Positions 12,266 to 24,480 of a stretch of DNA of 64,000 nt are shown here, piece after piece. Within the stretch, counting starts at the first letter, position 1. Every line of letters starts with the position of its first letter. This DNA comes from Druceiella hillmani (taxonomy: Eukaryota; Arthropoda; Insecta; Lepidoptera; Hepialidae): contig JAYKKI010000066.1 of NCBI GenBank assembly GCA_039881145.1, forward strand, positions 7,327,501 to 7,391,500. The letters are read 5' to 3'. Position numbers and translations under genes: made by a program. The notes beneath the pieces were generated by a model. It was given only the letters and a program-made list of their open reading frames with translations, did not search any database and was not told the origin of the DNA.

Positions 12266-12682
12266 TCATTGGAAGGCTGCTAACTTATGTGGACAAGGAT
12301 GTTGAGAATGACCATTAATTATGGAGTCTGCAAATGTGTGTTTTCTAAATATACTAAATTCGTGTTTATTATTTTTTCGATCTATTGTAATATCTAAAAA
12401 GTTTAGTTTATTATCGGATTCTACTTTTAAAGTGAATTTGATATTGTTGTGTAGGGAGTTGGCAAAGTTAACAAACTGGTCTAACTGTCGGTGTGTACCT
12501 TTCCAGCAGATAAGGATGTAATCAACGTATAATATATTGGTCGCTAATATATTGTTTAAGAGGCTGGTTTCTAGATTATTCATAAATAACTCGGCTAAAA
12601 GGGAACTGAAGGGGGAGCCCCTTGCAAGGCCATTGACATGTTGAAAAAAAATTTTATCGAATAAGAAATAATTTTGGTCCAT
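12266..12682 (-). pseudogene. PLE reverse transcriptase palm motifs B to E (fragment)
   Basis: An open 138-codon segment with GLARGSPFSSLLAELFM (motif B), ILYVDYILICW (motif C), FTLKVESDNKLNFLDITIDR (motifs D/E) and FSIFRKHTFADSIINGHSQH (PLE-typical thumb entry). The catalytic YVDD is YVDY here: the second aspartate is replaced by tyrosine, which should abolish polymerase activity. The fragment starts inside the palm; motif A lies just upstream in another frame, so there is a frameshift near 12690-12730. Confidence 0.9.
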
Positions 12683-13600
12683 ACGAAATTTAAAGGGATC
12701 TCTAATTTACGATGCTTCAATGGGGTTTAACCTTTCTTTTCCAAGATATCTGAAATAATATTTAGGCAATCTTTTGATGGTATATTAGAAAATAAATTTA
12801 CTACGTCGAGTGATACTAATTTACAATTGGGTGTTAGGTGTATATTTTTAATTTTATTACAGACATAACGAGAGTTTTTAATGGTATATTTAGGCGCAAA
12901 TCAGGTTTTATTTCGAAAGATCTTATTAAGATGAAAAGCTAATTTTTTGAGGGCGCGTTTGTGTATAAGACAACAGGTCGTATGGGTATATTTGGTTTAT
13001 GAATTTTAGGTTGTCCATAGAGTATTGGGGGTCTTGGTTTCATTTCTGTGACTACGTTTCGAGAATTTGTTAGGAAATAAGATATTACAGGTTTTAATTA
13101 TTTGCTTTATGTTATCTGCAAATGTCGCGGTGGGGTCCCTCTGTAGCTTTAAGTCTTCTGGTTTAAGGAAATCGTACACTTTATTTTAATATTCACTTTG
13201 GTCTAAAAAAACTATAGTGTTACCTTTATCTGCTTTAGATAGGATCAGTTTATCTTTATTAATTTTAATTTATAAATTACATTGTGTCAAAATTTCGTCA
13301 TTAATGTGTGTTTTGGTTTTAGAGTATTCTTTACCTATTATATCAGTAGCTTTGTGTTTAGTAAGTGCCTCCTGTTTACTGAATGCAATCGTGGTATCTA
13401 CTACTAGTGATTCTACATTTTTTCGTGAGGGTGCGGTGGGGATATTATATTTAAATGCTTTATTTAAAAGTTTTAGTTGTTTATTATTTAATGTTGATTT
13501 TGAAAGGTTTACTGTTCTAGGATAAAATGTTTGTTTGGGCGTGACTTTTGGTTTCTGGTTTTGGTTTTTAATTTTTTAATTTTGTTTAATTGTTTTTGTG
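12683..13600 (-). pseudogene. PLE reverse transcriptase N-terminal half, multiply interrupted
   Basis: Minus-strand translation in changing frames gives KLILSKADKGNTIVFLD around 13256-13200, matching the PLE ADKG-type RT motif, and CKLVSLDVVNLFSNIPSKD around 12820-12765, matching RT motif A with its catalytic Asp. Stops or small frameshifts occur between these landmarks, for example near 13200, 13075 and 12900. The plus-strand ORF at 13217-13525 is a shadow of this region. Confidence 0.8.
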
Positions 13601-13940
13601 TTATTTTTTCTATTACGGCACTGACATCGTTTCTAATTTTATAGTCTAAAGTATCAAATGCTATAGGGTGAAGGAGATATGTTTAAAAATAATGTATTAT
13701 CTTTAGACAGAGGTTTATGTTGTCTCGCTTGATGATTACTTCCCGAATTTCTTCCTTCAGCCAGTTGGTGACGGCTTTTGCTGTTGCTTTGTGGGCTGCT
13801 CGAGTTGTTCCACTAGTCTTGATGTTCACGTGACTCGGTGTAAGATTACAATATATGCACGTTTTATTGAACCAAATGCTTTGTATCGTCTTCCGAAATT
13901 TAATTCCAAGTCGACGGTACAATATCGCCAATGTTTTCAA
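13601..13940 (-). pseudogene. PLE ORF N-terminal segment
   Basis: An 85-codon opening starting MKTLAILYRRLGIKFRK contains a TRAAHKATAKAVTNWLKEEI segment and ends at HYF-stop. Translation continues past that stop in the same frame as a plausible coding segment (HPIAFDTLDYKIRNDVSAV, then a Lys-rich KITQKQLNKIKKLK stretch) down to about 13560, so the stop is probably a mutation. The start lies just inside the upstream terminal repeat. Function is inferred only from position in the element. Confidence 0.6.
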
Positions 13941-13952
13941 ATATTTAAGACA

Positions 13953-14131
13953 TTTGACGTTAATTTTGTAGAAATGCCTTATTCATAATTAAATGAAACT
14001 ACGTGATGTAGTATTATTTCTACTTTCTTTAAGTTCTTTACCACGACTTAGGTTTCGTTATATTACAACATCTACAGTATACAGGTGGGCTATTAACAAA
14101 GATTAATTCTTAGGAACATCCAACAGCATTT
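13953..14131 (-). repeat. PLE terminal repeat (pLTR), upstream copy
   Basis: Direct repeat of 10841-11020: GACGTTAATTTTGTAGAAAT at 13956-13975, then AAATGAAACTACGTGATGTA, the CTTAGGTTTCGT block and TTAGGAACATCCAACAGCAT. The match stops abruptly after CAGCATT at about 14131, so this copy is shorter than the one at 10.9 kb. Confidence 0.85.
14040..14091 (-). ncRNA. Degenerate hammerhead-like motif in upstream PLE repeat
   Basis: Minus strand keeps GAAA, the CCAC/GUGG stem I and stem II, but the CUGAAGA core is interrupted by a small insertion (CTGTATACTGTAGA) that duplicates CTGTA. ACCUAGGU has become ACCUAAGU. It is almost certainly inactive. Confidence 0.6.
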
Positions 14132-14569
14132 GATATTTATTAATGAAGTATCTATATAAACGTTCATATATTCAATATTTCACTACATGTACACATCCTG
14201 TAATGTGCTAACTGCCAATGTACATCAAGTCTTCCATAATATAGGCTGTGAGCAATAAGATTAAGTGATTGAAAAAGGTCCTTAACACTCCGTGCTTATT
14301 GCAAATTTCCAATACTCACTTTAGTATTAAAAGCGGAAGAAAATACTGTACCGTGTATCCAGTACTTCTATTGCAAACGAATTTTTGTTTCATTTTCTTT
14401 CAAAATTTGCATTTTCGACCTTAATTATAGTAACTTAATATTACAGTAGCCATTGAGTCTATTGACATGACATGGCAAGTAGACCGTGTTTTTAAGTATA
14501 TATAATTTAAATTAAGATGCTAGAAAGATTTTTTTTTAATAAAGATTTTTAAAAAAATATTTCCACATT

Positions 14570-15900
14570 TCAAATGTTATTGTTTTTCCCCATTTGAGGT
14601 ATTTTATTATTGGGTAGAAAATTAAATTTATGGAATGAGAAAGAGGGCTGGAAAAATGAATTCACGCAATAATATTTGCAATCTCTAAAGCGAGAGCAAA
14701 GTTCTATACATATAACATTATATAAAATGAAACATACCTTCAGGTATTTATCTTGGTACATTCATCCTCACTGTCATTGATTTTTTACCTTCATCGAAGT
14801 ATGAGTTCATTAAATTAAAAGATGATAAAATTAATTTAAATTTGAGCGGAGTACTTTTAGTGGTGATCAAACAAAGAAACCAAGTTATAATACAGTGATT
14901 AAAAGTTTATAGTTTCGTAGAAAGTTTTACTTAGTTTGAACGCCTTTCCCTTTCTCGTCAGGTTAAAATAACATAAAACACGAGAGGGGCGGAGGACTCT
15001 TCTTAAATTTACTAAAATTTGCACGGTTAAATTACGCTTTCACAAATTTCGTACACAATGGTTTGAATGAAATAATTTATTTCATATTCTGGCTAATAGT
15101 TATTTTTTTTTTAAATTATGGCTTCATATTACATTTTCGTGAAAGTTTTGGTTATGAAAATATTACTTAGATATTAAGTAGTAAATAAGCAGTGAAATGC
15201 TCATAATTAATAGGTAATATAAGTAAATAAGCACATCAAAATTTTCCTGGCGCTATTGAGACGTCAACTATTAAGAAATGGAAATAGCTAATTATATATG
15301 CTATATTATATTATATAATTATAATTGCTAATTATATAGCTAATTATATATGCTATGTTGAGACATAATAACTTTATTTTGACAAAATTTAAGACATATC
15401 AGGGAGTACCGTTTATTTTAAATAAATTATTTTATAATTCAGTAGTGTTTTAATTGATTTTTATTTTTAAAATTCTTGACCAACAAAAAGTCTCGTAATA
15501 AATCAAATAATTATTTCTTGGTTTAAATTATATTTTATGACACAATGTATGGTAGAGATTTATATCTAGGAACTTTGAGAACCAATAATCAAGCGACATA
15601 AATTTCATCAATAAATCAAAGAAAAAAATAATGCTACCATTGAGTTGTGTTGCAGTGAAAAATGTATGTCGTTATAACTACAATATGTTAATCAATCATC
15701 GGTATTAATTCTGGACTGTAAACACTCGCCTCGCGAACTATATTATTTAATAACTTAGTTTACCCATGTGGTAAAGAGTAAATTAACGGAGGTGATAATG
15801 AACATTAGAAAGTGTCACGCTTTATTATTTAAATAATTATATTTAAACTGTATTTACATGTAGAAATATATTTAAATAATTTTGTTAAAATTACCTTTCA
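14570..15900 (+). repeat. Dispersed repeat family, copy B
   Basis: Collinear with copy A (6060-7160) and copy C (20930-22210). Landmarks: GCAATAATATTTGCAATCTC near 14665-14690, TATTTATCTTGGTACATTC at 14744-14762, GAGYACTTTTAGTGGTGATC near 14848-14867, CAAAGAAACCAAGTTATAAT at 14872-14891, TTTGAACGCC, GGGCGGAGGA, then ATGCTACCATTG near 15632, AACTATATTATTTAATAACT and GAAAGTGTCACGCTTTATTATT near 15808. It lies about 440 bases beyond the PLE. The small minus-strand ORF at 14570-14761 has no recognisable motif. Confidence 0.72.
15288..15357. repeat. Short AT-rich direct repeat
   Basis: GCTAATTATATATGCTAT occurs at 15288-15305 and again at about 15338-15355, separated by TA-rich sequence. A local duplication inside dispersed repeat copy B. 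Confidence 0.6.
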
Positions 15901-18900
15901 TTCACAGATTTTCTCATTTTTCCATTTTGTTTTGATGGTCGGTGTTAAGTCGATGCTTCTATCCTATCTCACACACATGTACATCCATACACAAAAATAA
16001 ATTACTTTTCACTTCGAACTACTCCAAAATTCTCTAGCTATAGTAGTATTTTGCAAATTTATTCAAGTATGGAAACTATATTGTACCGTAAAAATTTCAA
16101 TTGAGTACTGCTATTGTCATTAATTTATAATTTTTTCGGTACTTATTTAGTGGTTAAAATTCTAAACGGACGTTTCATTTAATGAAGGTAAATATATTCA
16201 TGTGTATATCGAGCATACACATACACAGGCAAATATGGGCATGTAAAACACATTCCCTGGTGTGTTTTTATTGTAGTTAGTGCTTCAATTCTGGGCATAT
16301 AACCTACACTTTCTTATCGATTTATTTTGTTATTTTCTTGTTTAAGTCAAGACATTAAAATGAGTCCAATCTCTTCAATGAATTTACTCATAACCAATGA
16401 TGGCATAGTGTCACCGCATTCCTGCCACAATCATTGTACCATTATTTTTCTGAAAAGATAGTTCATGCATCTCTTAGTATTGTAAAAACTTTGAAAACTT
16501 CCTTATCAGGTTATCATTACATCTGTCGATCTCGGCATCTATGCTGTTCTATGGTGTATCTTTAGTTTCGCAATGTAAGTCGACGAACAACAAATGAGCG
16601 AATGCGTTTCTTACGAACGCTTCTTTAACGGTAAGAGATATATTGATAGATGATATTGATATTTATATTTATATACAGTGTTAATTATTTTATATATTCC
16701 AAGACAATCGTGAATAAGTAGTAAACTCCAGTGGCGCATTGAAACTGACAATGCTTTTCAATACTTGAATGAAAGTGGCAGAGGGCAAGCGCGGTATCAG
16801 AAAATAAATACCGTTTAAATACTTGCGGTAAGTCCCATTGTCGTAAATTAAACATTGTAGGTGTATGATTGTAAACAAAGATTCTAAAGTTATTTTTATA
16901 TGCACGTCATAAATATTCATAGCTACCTTAACAGTGGCTTTAACAACGGTTTTTGATCATAAAATATTTTACTAACTCTTACTTTCATGAGGGAATATGA
17001 ATTGATGATTTCAGTGGATGTATAGTTTTCTAGCTTTAAAAGAAAATTTTCTAGAAAACTGTCGAAATACGTCACAATTTCCTAATTACAAGAAAAAAAT
17101 TAGATTGAAAAATGATGACATCATTTTACCATTATTTATATTCGGAATATTCAATCGCTTATTGGTTAAGAAGTTCAAAGTAATTTCTTTTCCATAAAAA
17201 CAGACAAATTTTATTTTCATTAATAGTGAAGATTAATAAAAAACACGCATTCTTCTCTTTTTTTGGAAATAAACTATTTTCTACAATTTTATGTTAAAAA
17301 TATTACAAGTTGATTAAATCTTTTTAGAATTTTGCATGACGAAACTATGTAAGTAATTTCATATGTTTAAATTTAGTTTGTGTTTGACCCGTAGCAAATT
17401 GGATGTTAATTTTAGTTCATCAAATGAAAGGTTTGTATTATGTTAGTAAATGAATTCAATTTTGATCATAAAACTTTTCTATTTAATTTTTTAAGTGTTA
17501 ATAATTTTCCATAAACACAAAGGTAAATAATCTTATTCAATTTAAAAATGAAAATAACCTAAGTCACGAATCATTAGTATTGATAGGATTTTTCATCTTT
17601 ATTAAGTTAAATTAAAAGGCACTATAAATAATGGCGAACACAAATATGAGTGGCATGTTATTTTTCCTTCCTAATAATTATTAATAACAAAATAGCTTTA
17701 AATGTTTTTCAACTAAATTGTGAAAAAGTTATTTCCAACTAAAACTATTTTATGCAATAAGTGCGTAAAAATTAGTTCATCAGCAATATTTTCCAATTCT
17801 TTTTCATATTTACAGGTAGATTTAGAGATTTCTAACCTAAATTATCTCAACAAAATGATGTGAAATTTGATTAACCGATAAAGAACTTGGAAAGAAAATT
17901 CCTTGACCTTTTCCTAAAATTTATATTTGCCAAGTGTTTACCATAATTTTAGAATTAAAAGCTAATTTGCGCATTTAACACTTTTCGTCTAACATTCTAG
18001 TCACCCGAAGCGAGATCCCGAATTGACACGTGGAAAAATTGAGGCAATTTTTTTTACTCAGTGATGTCGTAACTATAATTAAAAATCAGCCACGTACCAT
18101 GGCCTTTAATATCCGTTCACATTAGAAAAAAGTTTAGAAATAAAATGAAAAACATTAACTCTTTTTAAAGTTAGATTCAATGAATCAATTAATAGCAATA
18201 ATTTTCATGTATACAACTCATTTTTCTGCTGATTTCAGGACAGGTTGGGCTACAGTCATAAGACAAAAAAATTATATTGAGATTTGATTGCCATTTTATG
18301 GAAAATTTAAATACAATAATAGAATAGATATGTTCATTTGTGTAAGCTCACAGTCACAATTTTTTTAAATTGTTTATGCAAATTTTAGTAATTTTGCGAA
18401 TGAGTAATTTTTTTTGTAAAGTTTAACCATTTAAACAGTTTAGTGGTCTCTTTTATATCATAGCATAAGATAACCTGTTTACTAGTAATATTTACATTTT
18501 ATCTAGAAAATAACATTTTTAACATTTAACTTGTGAACCCTTAAAATGATAAATTTTAAGCGTGTTTCTTTAAAAAACATATTTTTGTTTTAAATTGCAA
18601 TTTTGACAATGATTCTTTCAGGATGGGTTGGAAATTGTTATATAGTTCTTGTATATTCTGCAGTTAGCTTTATGCATATTTACTTGAAAGGAAATAAAGT
18701 ATAATGATATGAAAGAGATACCAATTTAAATCATCCAATTTATGACGCTAAACAATATTTTCTTATTCTTCTTCCGAGTTTTCATTATAATGCCATCCAT
18801 TCGTAATGCTATATAGAAGTATTTTCTTGACTGAAAACTTTAGTACTAAGAAACGAATATCTATTCGTTCCAGTATCTACCTCTATCTCAAAGTATGTCG

Positions 18901-19465
18901 TATCGATATTAGATATGGAGAATATCAAAGCAAGACGATAACGTTAGTTGCCGTTTTTGTAAGTTATATTATGAAACGTGATGTTTAGATAGAGGTTATT
19001 TAGCCACACCTACTCTGTGAATAACTTTGGTCCATAAGCATAACTTATTCTCATTAAAATAATGAATAGAAATTTATAATTTTACTTAATTTATAATTCA
19101 AATTTAAAATCTAACTTGTAATGTACTCTCAGTACGGAATAGTTTAAATATTAAAAATTATGTAAAATATTGCATTTCTTTAAGTTGAGCGGCAGTGCTG
19201 TTACCAACTTCAAAAATAAGTAACTTATTTATTGTGAATAAATAGATACCTGCCTATTTTGAGTTAATTATTCTTTAATCCGTAGTACCTATTTTTATTG
19301 AAGTCACTAAATTTCAGTTAAGACTTTTACAAATATTTTAATTTAGAATTTTTATTGATTAATATAATTAGTTTTTCACTTTACTTAACATTCAATTACT
19401 TTCTGTTTTAGACTATTGAATATTTATTAAAAGTCGTGGAGAAAATGGACATAGGTAATTTCTCC
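15901..19465. other. AT-rich interval, no gene seen
   Basis: A 3.5-kb stretch without recognisable coding domain or repeat family. Short openings at 16690-16920 (minus) and 18806-18988 (plus) show no motif, and their composition matches chance ORFs. A few GC-richer spots (for example 16240-16330) are unassigned. Confidence 0.5.
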
Positions 19466-19610
19466 TTTGTCTAAAGTTAGTTAATAACACAATGAAGCAA
19501 TGAGGTAGCACTAGCTGTGAGTGGCCAGCTCTTAGCCATTCGTTTGTTAATAATAATTATACACGGAAGCGAAGTGGTAGCAGTAGCTGTGAGTGCAAGA
19601 GTACTGTATC
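19466..19610 (+). repeat. Two-copy direct repeat next to the 130-bp array
   Basis: GAAGCAATGAGGTAGCACTAGCTGTGAGTG is followed about 70 bases later by a close copy, GAAGCGAAGTGGTAGCAGTAGCTGTGAGTG, both preceded by a GTTAATAAYA-type block. It directly precedes the larger tandem array. Confidence 0.75.
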
Positions 19611-20430
19611 CAAAGTCCAAAATCAGATCTTTGAAAGTAACAATTACCAAAAGCAAATATTATGAATTACTGTTGATTTAGTGCTATCCGTTAAGGAGTT
19701 CGATTGGCTAGCTTCAGAACTCATCATTACACCCTGACTTGTTCGATGGTGTAGTTATTTTGCAAAGTAATCTTTACCGGTAGCAAGAAACTTGAACATG
19801 GTTGATTTAATATCATCTTTAAAGAATTCGAGTTTTCATATCCAAAACTCATCACCAGATATTGAACTGATCGACGGTGTAATTATCTTGCAAAATAACG
19901 GCAACCAGTAGCAAATATCTGAATAACAGTTGATTTATTGTCATGTTTTAAAGTGTTGCATTGTTTATCTCTAAAACTCATCACCAGACACTAAACTGGC
20001 CAATAGAATAATTATGTTGCAAAATAATAACAACCAGTAGCAAGAATCTTGAATCCCTATTTATTTACTGCCATCTGATATGGAGTTCCATTGTTCATCT
20101 GAAGGTGAATGATGAATCACATCATCAGAACGTAACCTAGCCGATGGCATGGTTATTAGCTATAGTAAAAAATAACCATGGCAAATATCTTGAATCACAA
20201 TTGATTTACTATTATCCGTTAAGAAGTTCCATGTCTCATATCGAGAACTCATCATCAGATCCTGACCTCGTAGACGGTGAGGTTACTTTGCAATGTTACA
20301 ACTACTAGTAGCAATCGTATTAAATAACAATTGATTTACAACCATTCGTTAAGGATTTTCTTTATTCGGTAAGGATTCCCCATACATTCGTTAAAGATTT
20401 TCGGACCTCATCATAACTTAATCACCATAT
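19610..20430 (+). repeat. Degenerate tandem array of about 130-bp units
   Basis: Six diverged units. The anchor GTTGATTTA (or a close variant) recurs at about 19672, 19801, 19929, 20060, 20200 and 20320, a spacing of about 120-140 bases. Each unit also carries, in order, a CCGTTAAGGAGTTC block, AACTCATCAYCAGA, a GRYGGTGTAATTATTTTGCA block and CCAGTAGCAA. The final unit is partly re-duplicated (CATTCGTTAAGGATTTTC). Units differ at many positions, so this is an old array. There is no coding potential. Confidence 0.85.
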
Positions 20431-20929
20431 TTTTGTGGAACTATCTCGCTAGTGTACTCTTTCAAACAAAAAAATATCATGTATGGTGGCCCAAATATTT
20501 TGAAGAAATCGGTGTAGATACCAAAAATTATGCGTCGAACTGATAATATCTCTTTATTTAAAATCAGTTAAAAACTAATTGCAGATGTACATCAGATCAC
20601 CTGCAGTGTCCGAAGTACGTAATAGGATAACGTGATCTAAATGCCTTTTAATATTTTATGCTATCTAGAATTGCCAATTGTTGCTTTAATATTAGGAATC
20701 GTAAAAGAATTCTGCACAATGTACTTATTGATTTGCCACATTCACAAATTATTTAAATTAATTTGAAACTTTGCATTATCAATTTAGTGCTTTAATTTCG
20801 TACTAATTTGCTAGTCTATTAAAAAGACACTACATAAACTTCTGTCTTCAATCTAAATAATTTAAATTAAAACCCCAAAAATATCTTTTTTACAAAGCAA
20901 TATGTATCATATTTTAAAACATTAAACGT

Positions 20930-22210
20930 GATTTACATGTTTGTCTTTGGTTTTGAAGAAATCAAATTTTGTTGAAAATAAAAGAATACAAGAAAAAGTA
21001 ATGGCGAAATAATACTTGCAATCTCTACTGTAATAGCTAACTATTAAAGGTACATAAACTAAAATATATCCGTAGATATTTATCTTCATACATTTGTCCA
21101 CACCAAAAAATAATTTTTATTTTCCTTCACCGTCGCAAGTGTTCTTTAAATTAAATAGAGATAAAAGTGATTTAAGTTTCATGAGTACTTTTAGCAGCGA
21201 TCGGACAAAGAAACCAAATTATAATGTAGTGATTAAAAGTCTTTAGTTGCGTTGAAAGTTTTAGTTAGTTTGACCGCCTTTACCTTATTCGTCGAGTTAA
21301 ACTCGTTTCTAACACAGGATGGGTGGAAGAACTTCTTTAAATTAACTAATATTAGCCTAGATCGAATTCACTAAAAATAAAAAAAAAAATTACAAACTCA
21401 ACAATTTCTCTAATTATTTTGTTACATTTCAGTTATTTTTATTATTCTAGTTGCACAATGCAATATTATTTCTAATTGCATAATGCTTCACGCTTCTAGA
21501 ATTTTTTAATTTTTTACCCTATTTTTTTACTGATTTTTTAATGATCTTGTAATTTAATATTTCAATATATGTGCACTTTTTATGTTAGTTCGTTTTATGT
21601 CTCTTTCTTTGCTTTAAAACAAGTCTGTTTTGCATCTTAGCATTACGTAAATATAAAGCCAGTCAATAAATATTGTAATGTCCGTAATTAACAAATAATC
21701 TAAATAAATAACCACATTGGAACGTTACAGGGCAAATTGGAACGTGAGCTAAAAACAAACGATCGTAATTGCAGTTTCCCATATGATATATTTACTAAAT
21801 TATTGCAGAATTTAAGAAACACTATGAAATATTTTTCATTTCAATTATGTTATTTTCCAATTCAATATTATTTTTCGATAAGCTTTTACTACTAAATTCA
21901 AAAAATTTTTTTTAATAAGTAACATACATATTACCAATAAATTACAGAAGAAAATTATGCTACCAATAATTAGACTAACATTGAAGATCGTATTCCTTAA
22001 TAATCTACTGTGTCAATTAATTATCAGAATTAATTCCAGTTCGCAAAGGTTTTTCTTCCGGCAAACTATATCATTAATCACTCACTTCACTTTCTCTTTG
22101 GTAAGTCGCACAATGAAAGAGTCGAACAATGAAATTTAGAAAGTGTCATGTCTTATTATTAAATTTTAATTTTATTTTTAAATATAAATTTACTTAATAA
22201 ATTTTCTGGT
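20930..22210 (+). repeat. Dispersed repeat family, copy C
   Basis: The best preserved copy of the core: GATCGGACAAAGAAACCAAA at 21200-21219, TTAGTTGCGTTGAAAGTTTT at 21243-21262, AGTTAGTTTGACCGCCTTTA, GGGTGGAAGAACTTC and AACTAATATTAGCCTAG. It then continues to TTATGCTACCAAT near 21954, a TAATTATCAGAATTAATTCC block, AAACTATATCATTAATCACT and GAAAGTGTCATGTCTTATTA near 22138. Order and spacing match copies A and B. The 60-codon ORF at 21957 is within the repeat and is not supported as a gene. Confidence 0.75.
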
Positions 22211-22307
22211 AACAATTATAATTCATTGCTTTTTATTATAACCTTTTATTTTCTGAAGATTGGTTAAAATTATGTTACTACATAATTCTAATACAAACTT
22301 GATATTT

Positions 22308-22421
<114 letters not shown>

Positions 22422-23189
22422 GCTACTTGAAAAAGAAGTAACCATTTCTTATAAGAAATATTTTTTATATTTCATATCCTACCTACCTACGTATCTTTAA
22501 ATTAAGGATAATTATTTAAATAACTGCATCAAATAACTATAATAAATATTTGGTAATTAATCAATAAGTAACTATTAAAAAATATGAGTTTTTCGAAACT
22601 TGATATAAATGTTATTAATGGAAATTCATCCTTATGAAAGTCTTGTTTCTCTGATAGCTCTATGGAGTTGGAGACTGATAGTGTTATCGCTATACGGTCA
22701 AATAGGTTTATTAAAACAGAAAATTAAACTAAAACTTTCTTAATTTAATATTATCGTGATAACAAATTACGATACGTGGAAAAGGACAAAAATGTTTTCC
22801 TCGACAAATTTTATTTAGATTTTCTATATGATTAGATGGCGCTAATGTACTCAGTTTTTAATAATATAGAGCTGTCAAGTTAAGAAAAATTATAGTTATC
22901 AAATTCAGTAAGTTTTCCAAAAAGGTATAGTTAATATATAATGATTTATGAATAGCTAATTTAATATTAAGCTATAAATAAAATTAACGCTTTCTCAATA
23001 AAATAATGCCATTTTCCTGAACCACTACTGCGCTTCTAACTTACTATAATTCATTGTTAATAGCCATCAAATGACATTAGATTTCTCTCGTAATATAATT
23101 AAAATGCAAAAGTCGAAGAACAAAAGCCAAAAATTAAAAAAATTAATTATTAAAAATAATTTTAGAAATAGTGAAACGTGACACTAAAG

Positions 23190-24480
23190 TCCAATTTTGA
23201 ATTTCGTTGATTTATTCATTTTCCCTGGGAAGGTAAAATATATTTAAAAATAATATAGCTTGTCAGGTGAGAAAAAGTTACGGTGTGCAATTAATTTCGT
23301 TGAACACTTTTCAATAGTTGTAGTTTTTAAGGAAACGCTTTCTTCACTCTTTCTCAATTTATCGGCGGCATAGGTTTTCTATAGTAATTTGTTAGTAATA
23401 GTTATATATTATATTTTAGCTTAAATCAAATTATTACAGTTTTCCATGGCCATACGTCGCGTCATAAAACGTATTTCAAATAAACAAATATTTCTTTAGT
23501 AATTGTATATTTTTTTAATAATATTATAAATAAAGCTCAGTTGAGGACACTATTGAATTAGGAAAGAATATAAATAAAAGGAGAAACATTCCTTAGTCTT
23601 TCTCAAATAATGCCACAATTTAACAATTAGGTTTTTAAATAGCAAATTGTAATTATGGTCGTTTATTTTAAGTTGTTATCACAATTTGCCTTGCCACATT
23701 CTAATTCGATCATTCACCTGACCGACATTTTGACTGGTTTCATAATTATGTAGTTTCGTTAATAATAAACAATGTAAGTAATAACATAGAAAAACGTGCA
23801 ACTTTCCAGAAAAAAATAAAACTAAACCATTTACTGAAATATAAAATAAATAATGTGATTCAAGTAATGAAGTATATGTATGAAAACAAAGCACGAAAAA
23901 TTAGAATGGTTAATCTTTTAACATATCATTAAAAGATTCATCATTCTAATTTTTCGTAATTTTTCGTCAAAGGGCAGCAGGATAAAATGAGTAAAAGTCT
24001 AAGAAAAAGTGTATTGTAAATAAAGTTAAAAAATTAATAAAATATGATCCCGTAATTAGACATAACTAAGTTCAAAGTATATTAATTGAACAAATTTTGT
24101 TGAACTTGAACTATGCTAACAAAAAGTAAATTTATAGGATATTTTTCGCCCGTCACCTTGTTACATGTTTTTGCTATGGGTTTATTTCTACGGAAAAGAA
24201 AAGGAGGTTGAAATAATTAAAACTTTCGAAGCAACCGACGACTATTAGTTATTACATTATAATTTGGTTTCTTTGTCTGATTTCCATTAAAGAATTCCGC
24301 TTAAACTTAAATCTATTTTCTCTTCATTTAATTAAAGAAAAATTTACCACAGTGAAGGAGGATCAAAAATATTGACAGTACGGATGGATATACTTATATC
24401 TCTACATAAAAAGGTCTTCTGTTCACGCTTTCTTATACGAGTATGTTCAATGAATTTGGATTTCTTCCGGGTAAATAATA
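23190..24480 (-). repeat. Dispersed repeat family, copy D (inverted)
   Basis: Reverse complement of the family. Read on the minus strand it shows a TTCACTGTGGTAAA-type block, CAGACAAAGAAACCAAATTA at about 24283-24264, TTCGAAAGTTTTAATTATTT, and much further on CCTGACAAGCTATATTATTT at about 23271-23252 and AGTGTCACGTTTCACT at about 23187-23172. Together with copy C it forms a head-to-head inverted pair around the (TA)n tract. Segments at 22795-23060 and 23480-23640 look like further partial duplications of its distal part. Confidence 0.65.
23893..23957. repeat. Long hairpin: 29-nt arms, 7-nt loop
   Basis: Arm 23893-23921 and the reverse complement of 23929-23957 agree at 27 of 29 positions, with a 7-base loop. 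A transcript from either strand would fold into a 65-nt near-perfect hairpin of pre-miRNA size. It could equally be a MITE core or a slippage product. It lies within inverted repeat copy D, but no equivalent was seen at the same place in copies A to C. Confidence 0.8.

Larger units (their letters stand above)
10841..14131 (-). mobile_element. Penelope-like retroelement (GIY-YIG type), broken copy
   Basis: A minus-strand PLE. Two direct repeats (10841-11129 and 13953-14131) flank a region whose minus-strand translation reads, in order: an N-terminal segment (13940-13683), an ADKGNT-containing segment (about 13256-13200), SLDVVNLFSNIP (RT motif A, about 12810-12770), GLARGSPFSS (motif B), YVDY (motif C), a KLNFLDITI block, and a GIY-YIG nuclease (11973-11674). 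This order is characteristic of EN-containing Penelope-like elements. Frameshifts and stops separate the pieces, so the copy cannot make a full protein. A (TA)n tract at 11335-11467 has grown or inserted between the coding end and the downstream repeat. Confidence 0.92.

Noticed and set aside
13217..13525. Plus-strand 102-codon ORF
   Set aside because: Shadow of the minus-strand PLE reverse transcriptase; the opposite strand carries the recognisable RT motifs.
19610..20430. Possible CRISPR-like array
   Set aside because: The whole unit of about 130 bases is repeated and degenerate, with no short constant repeat and unique spacers, and the context is animal DNA.
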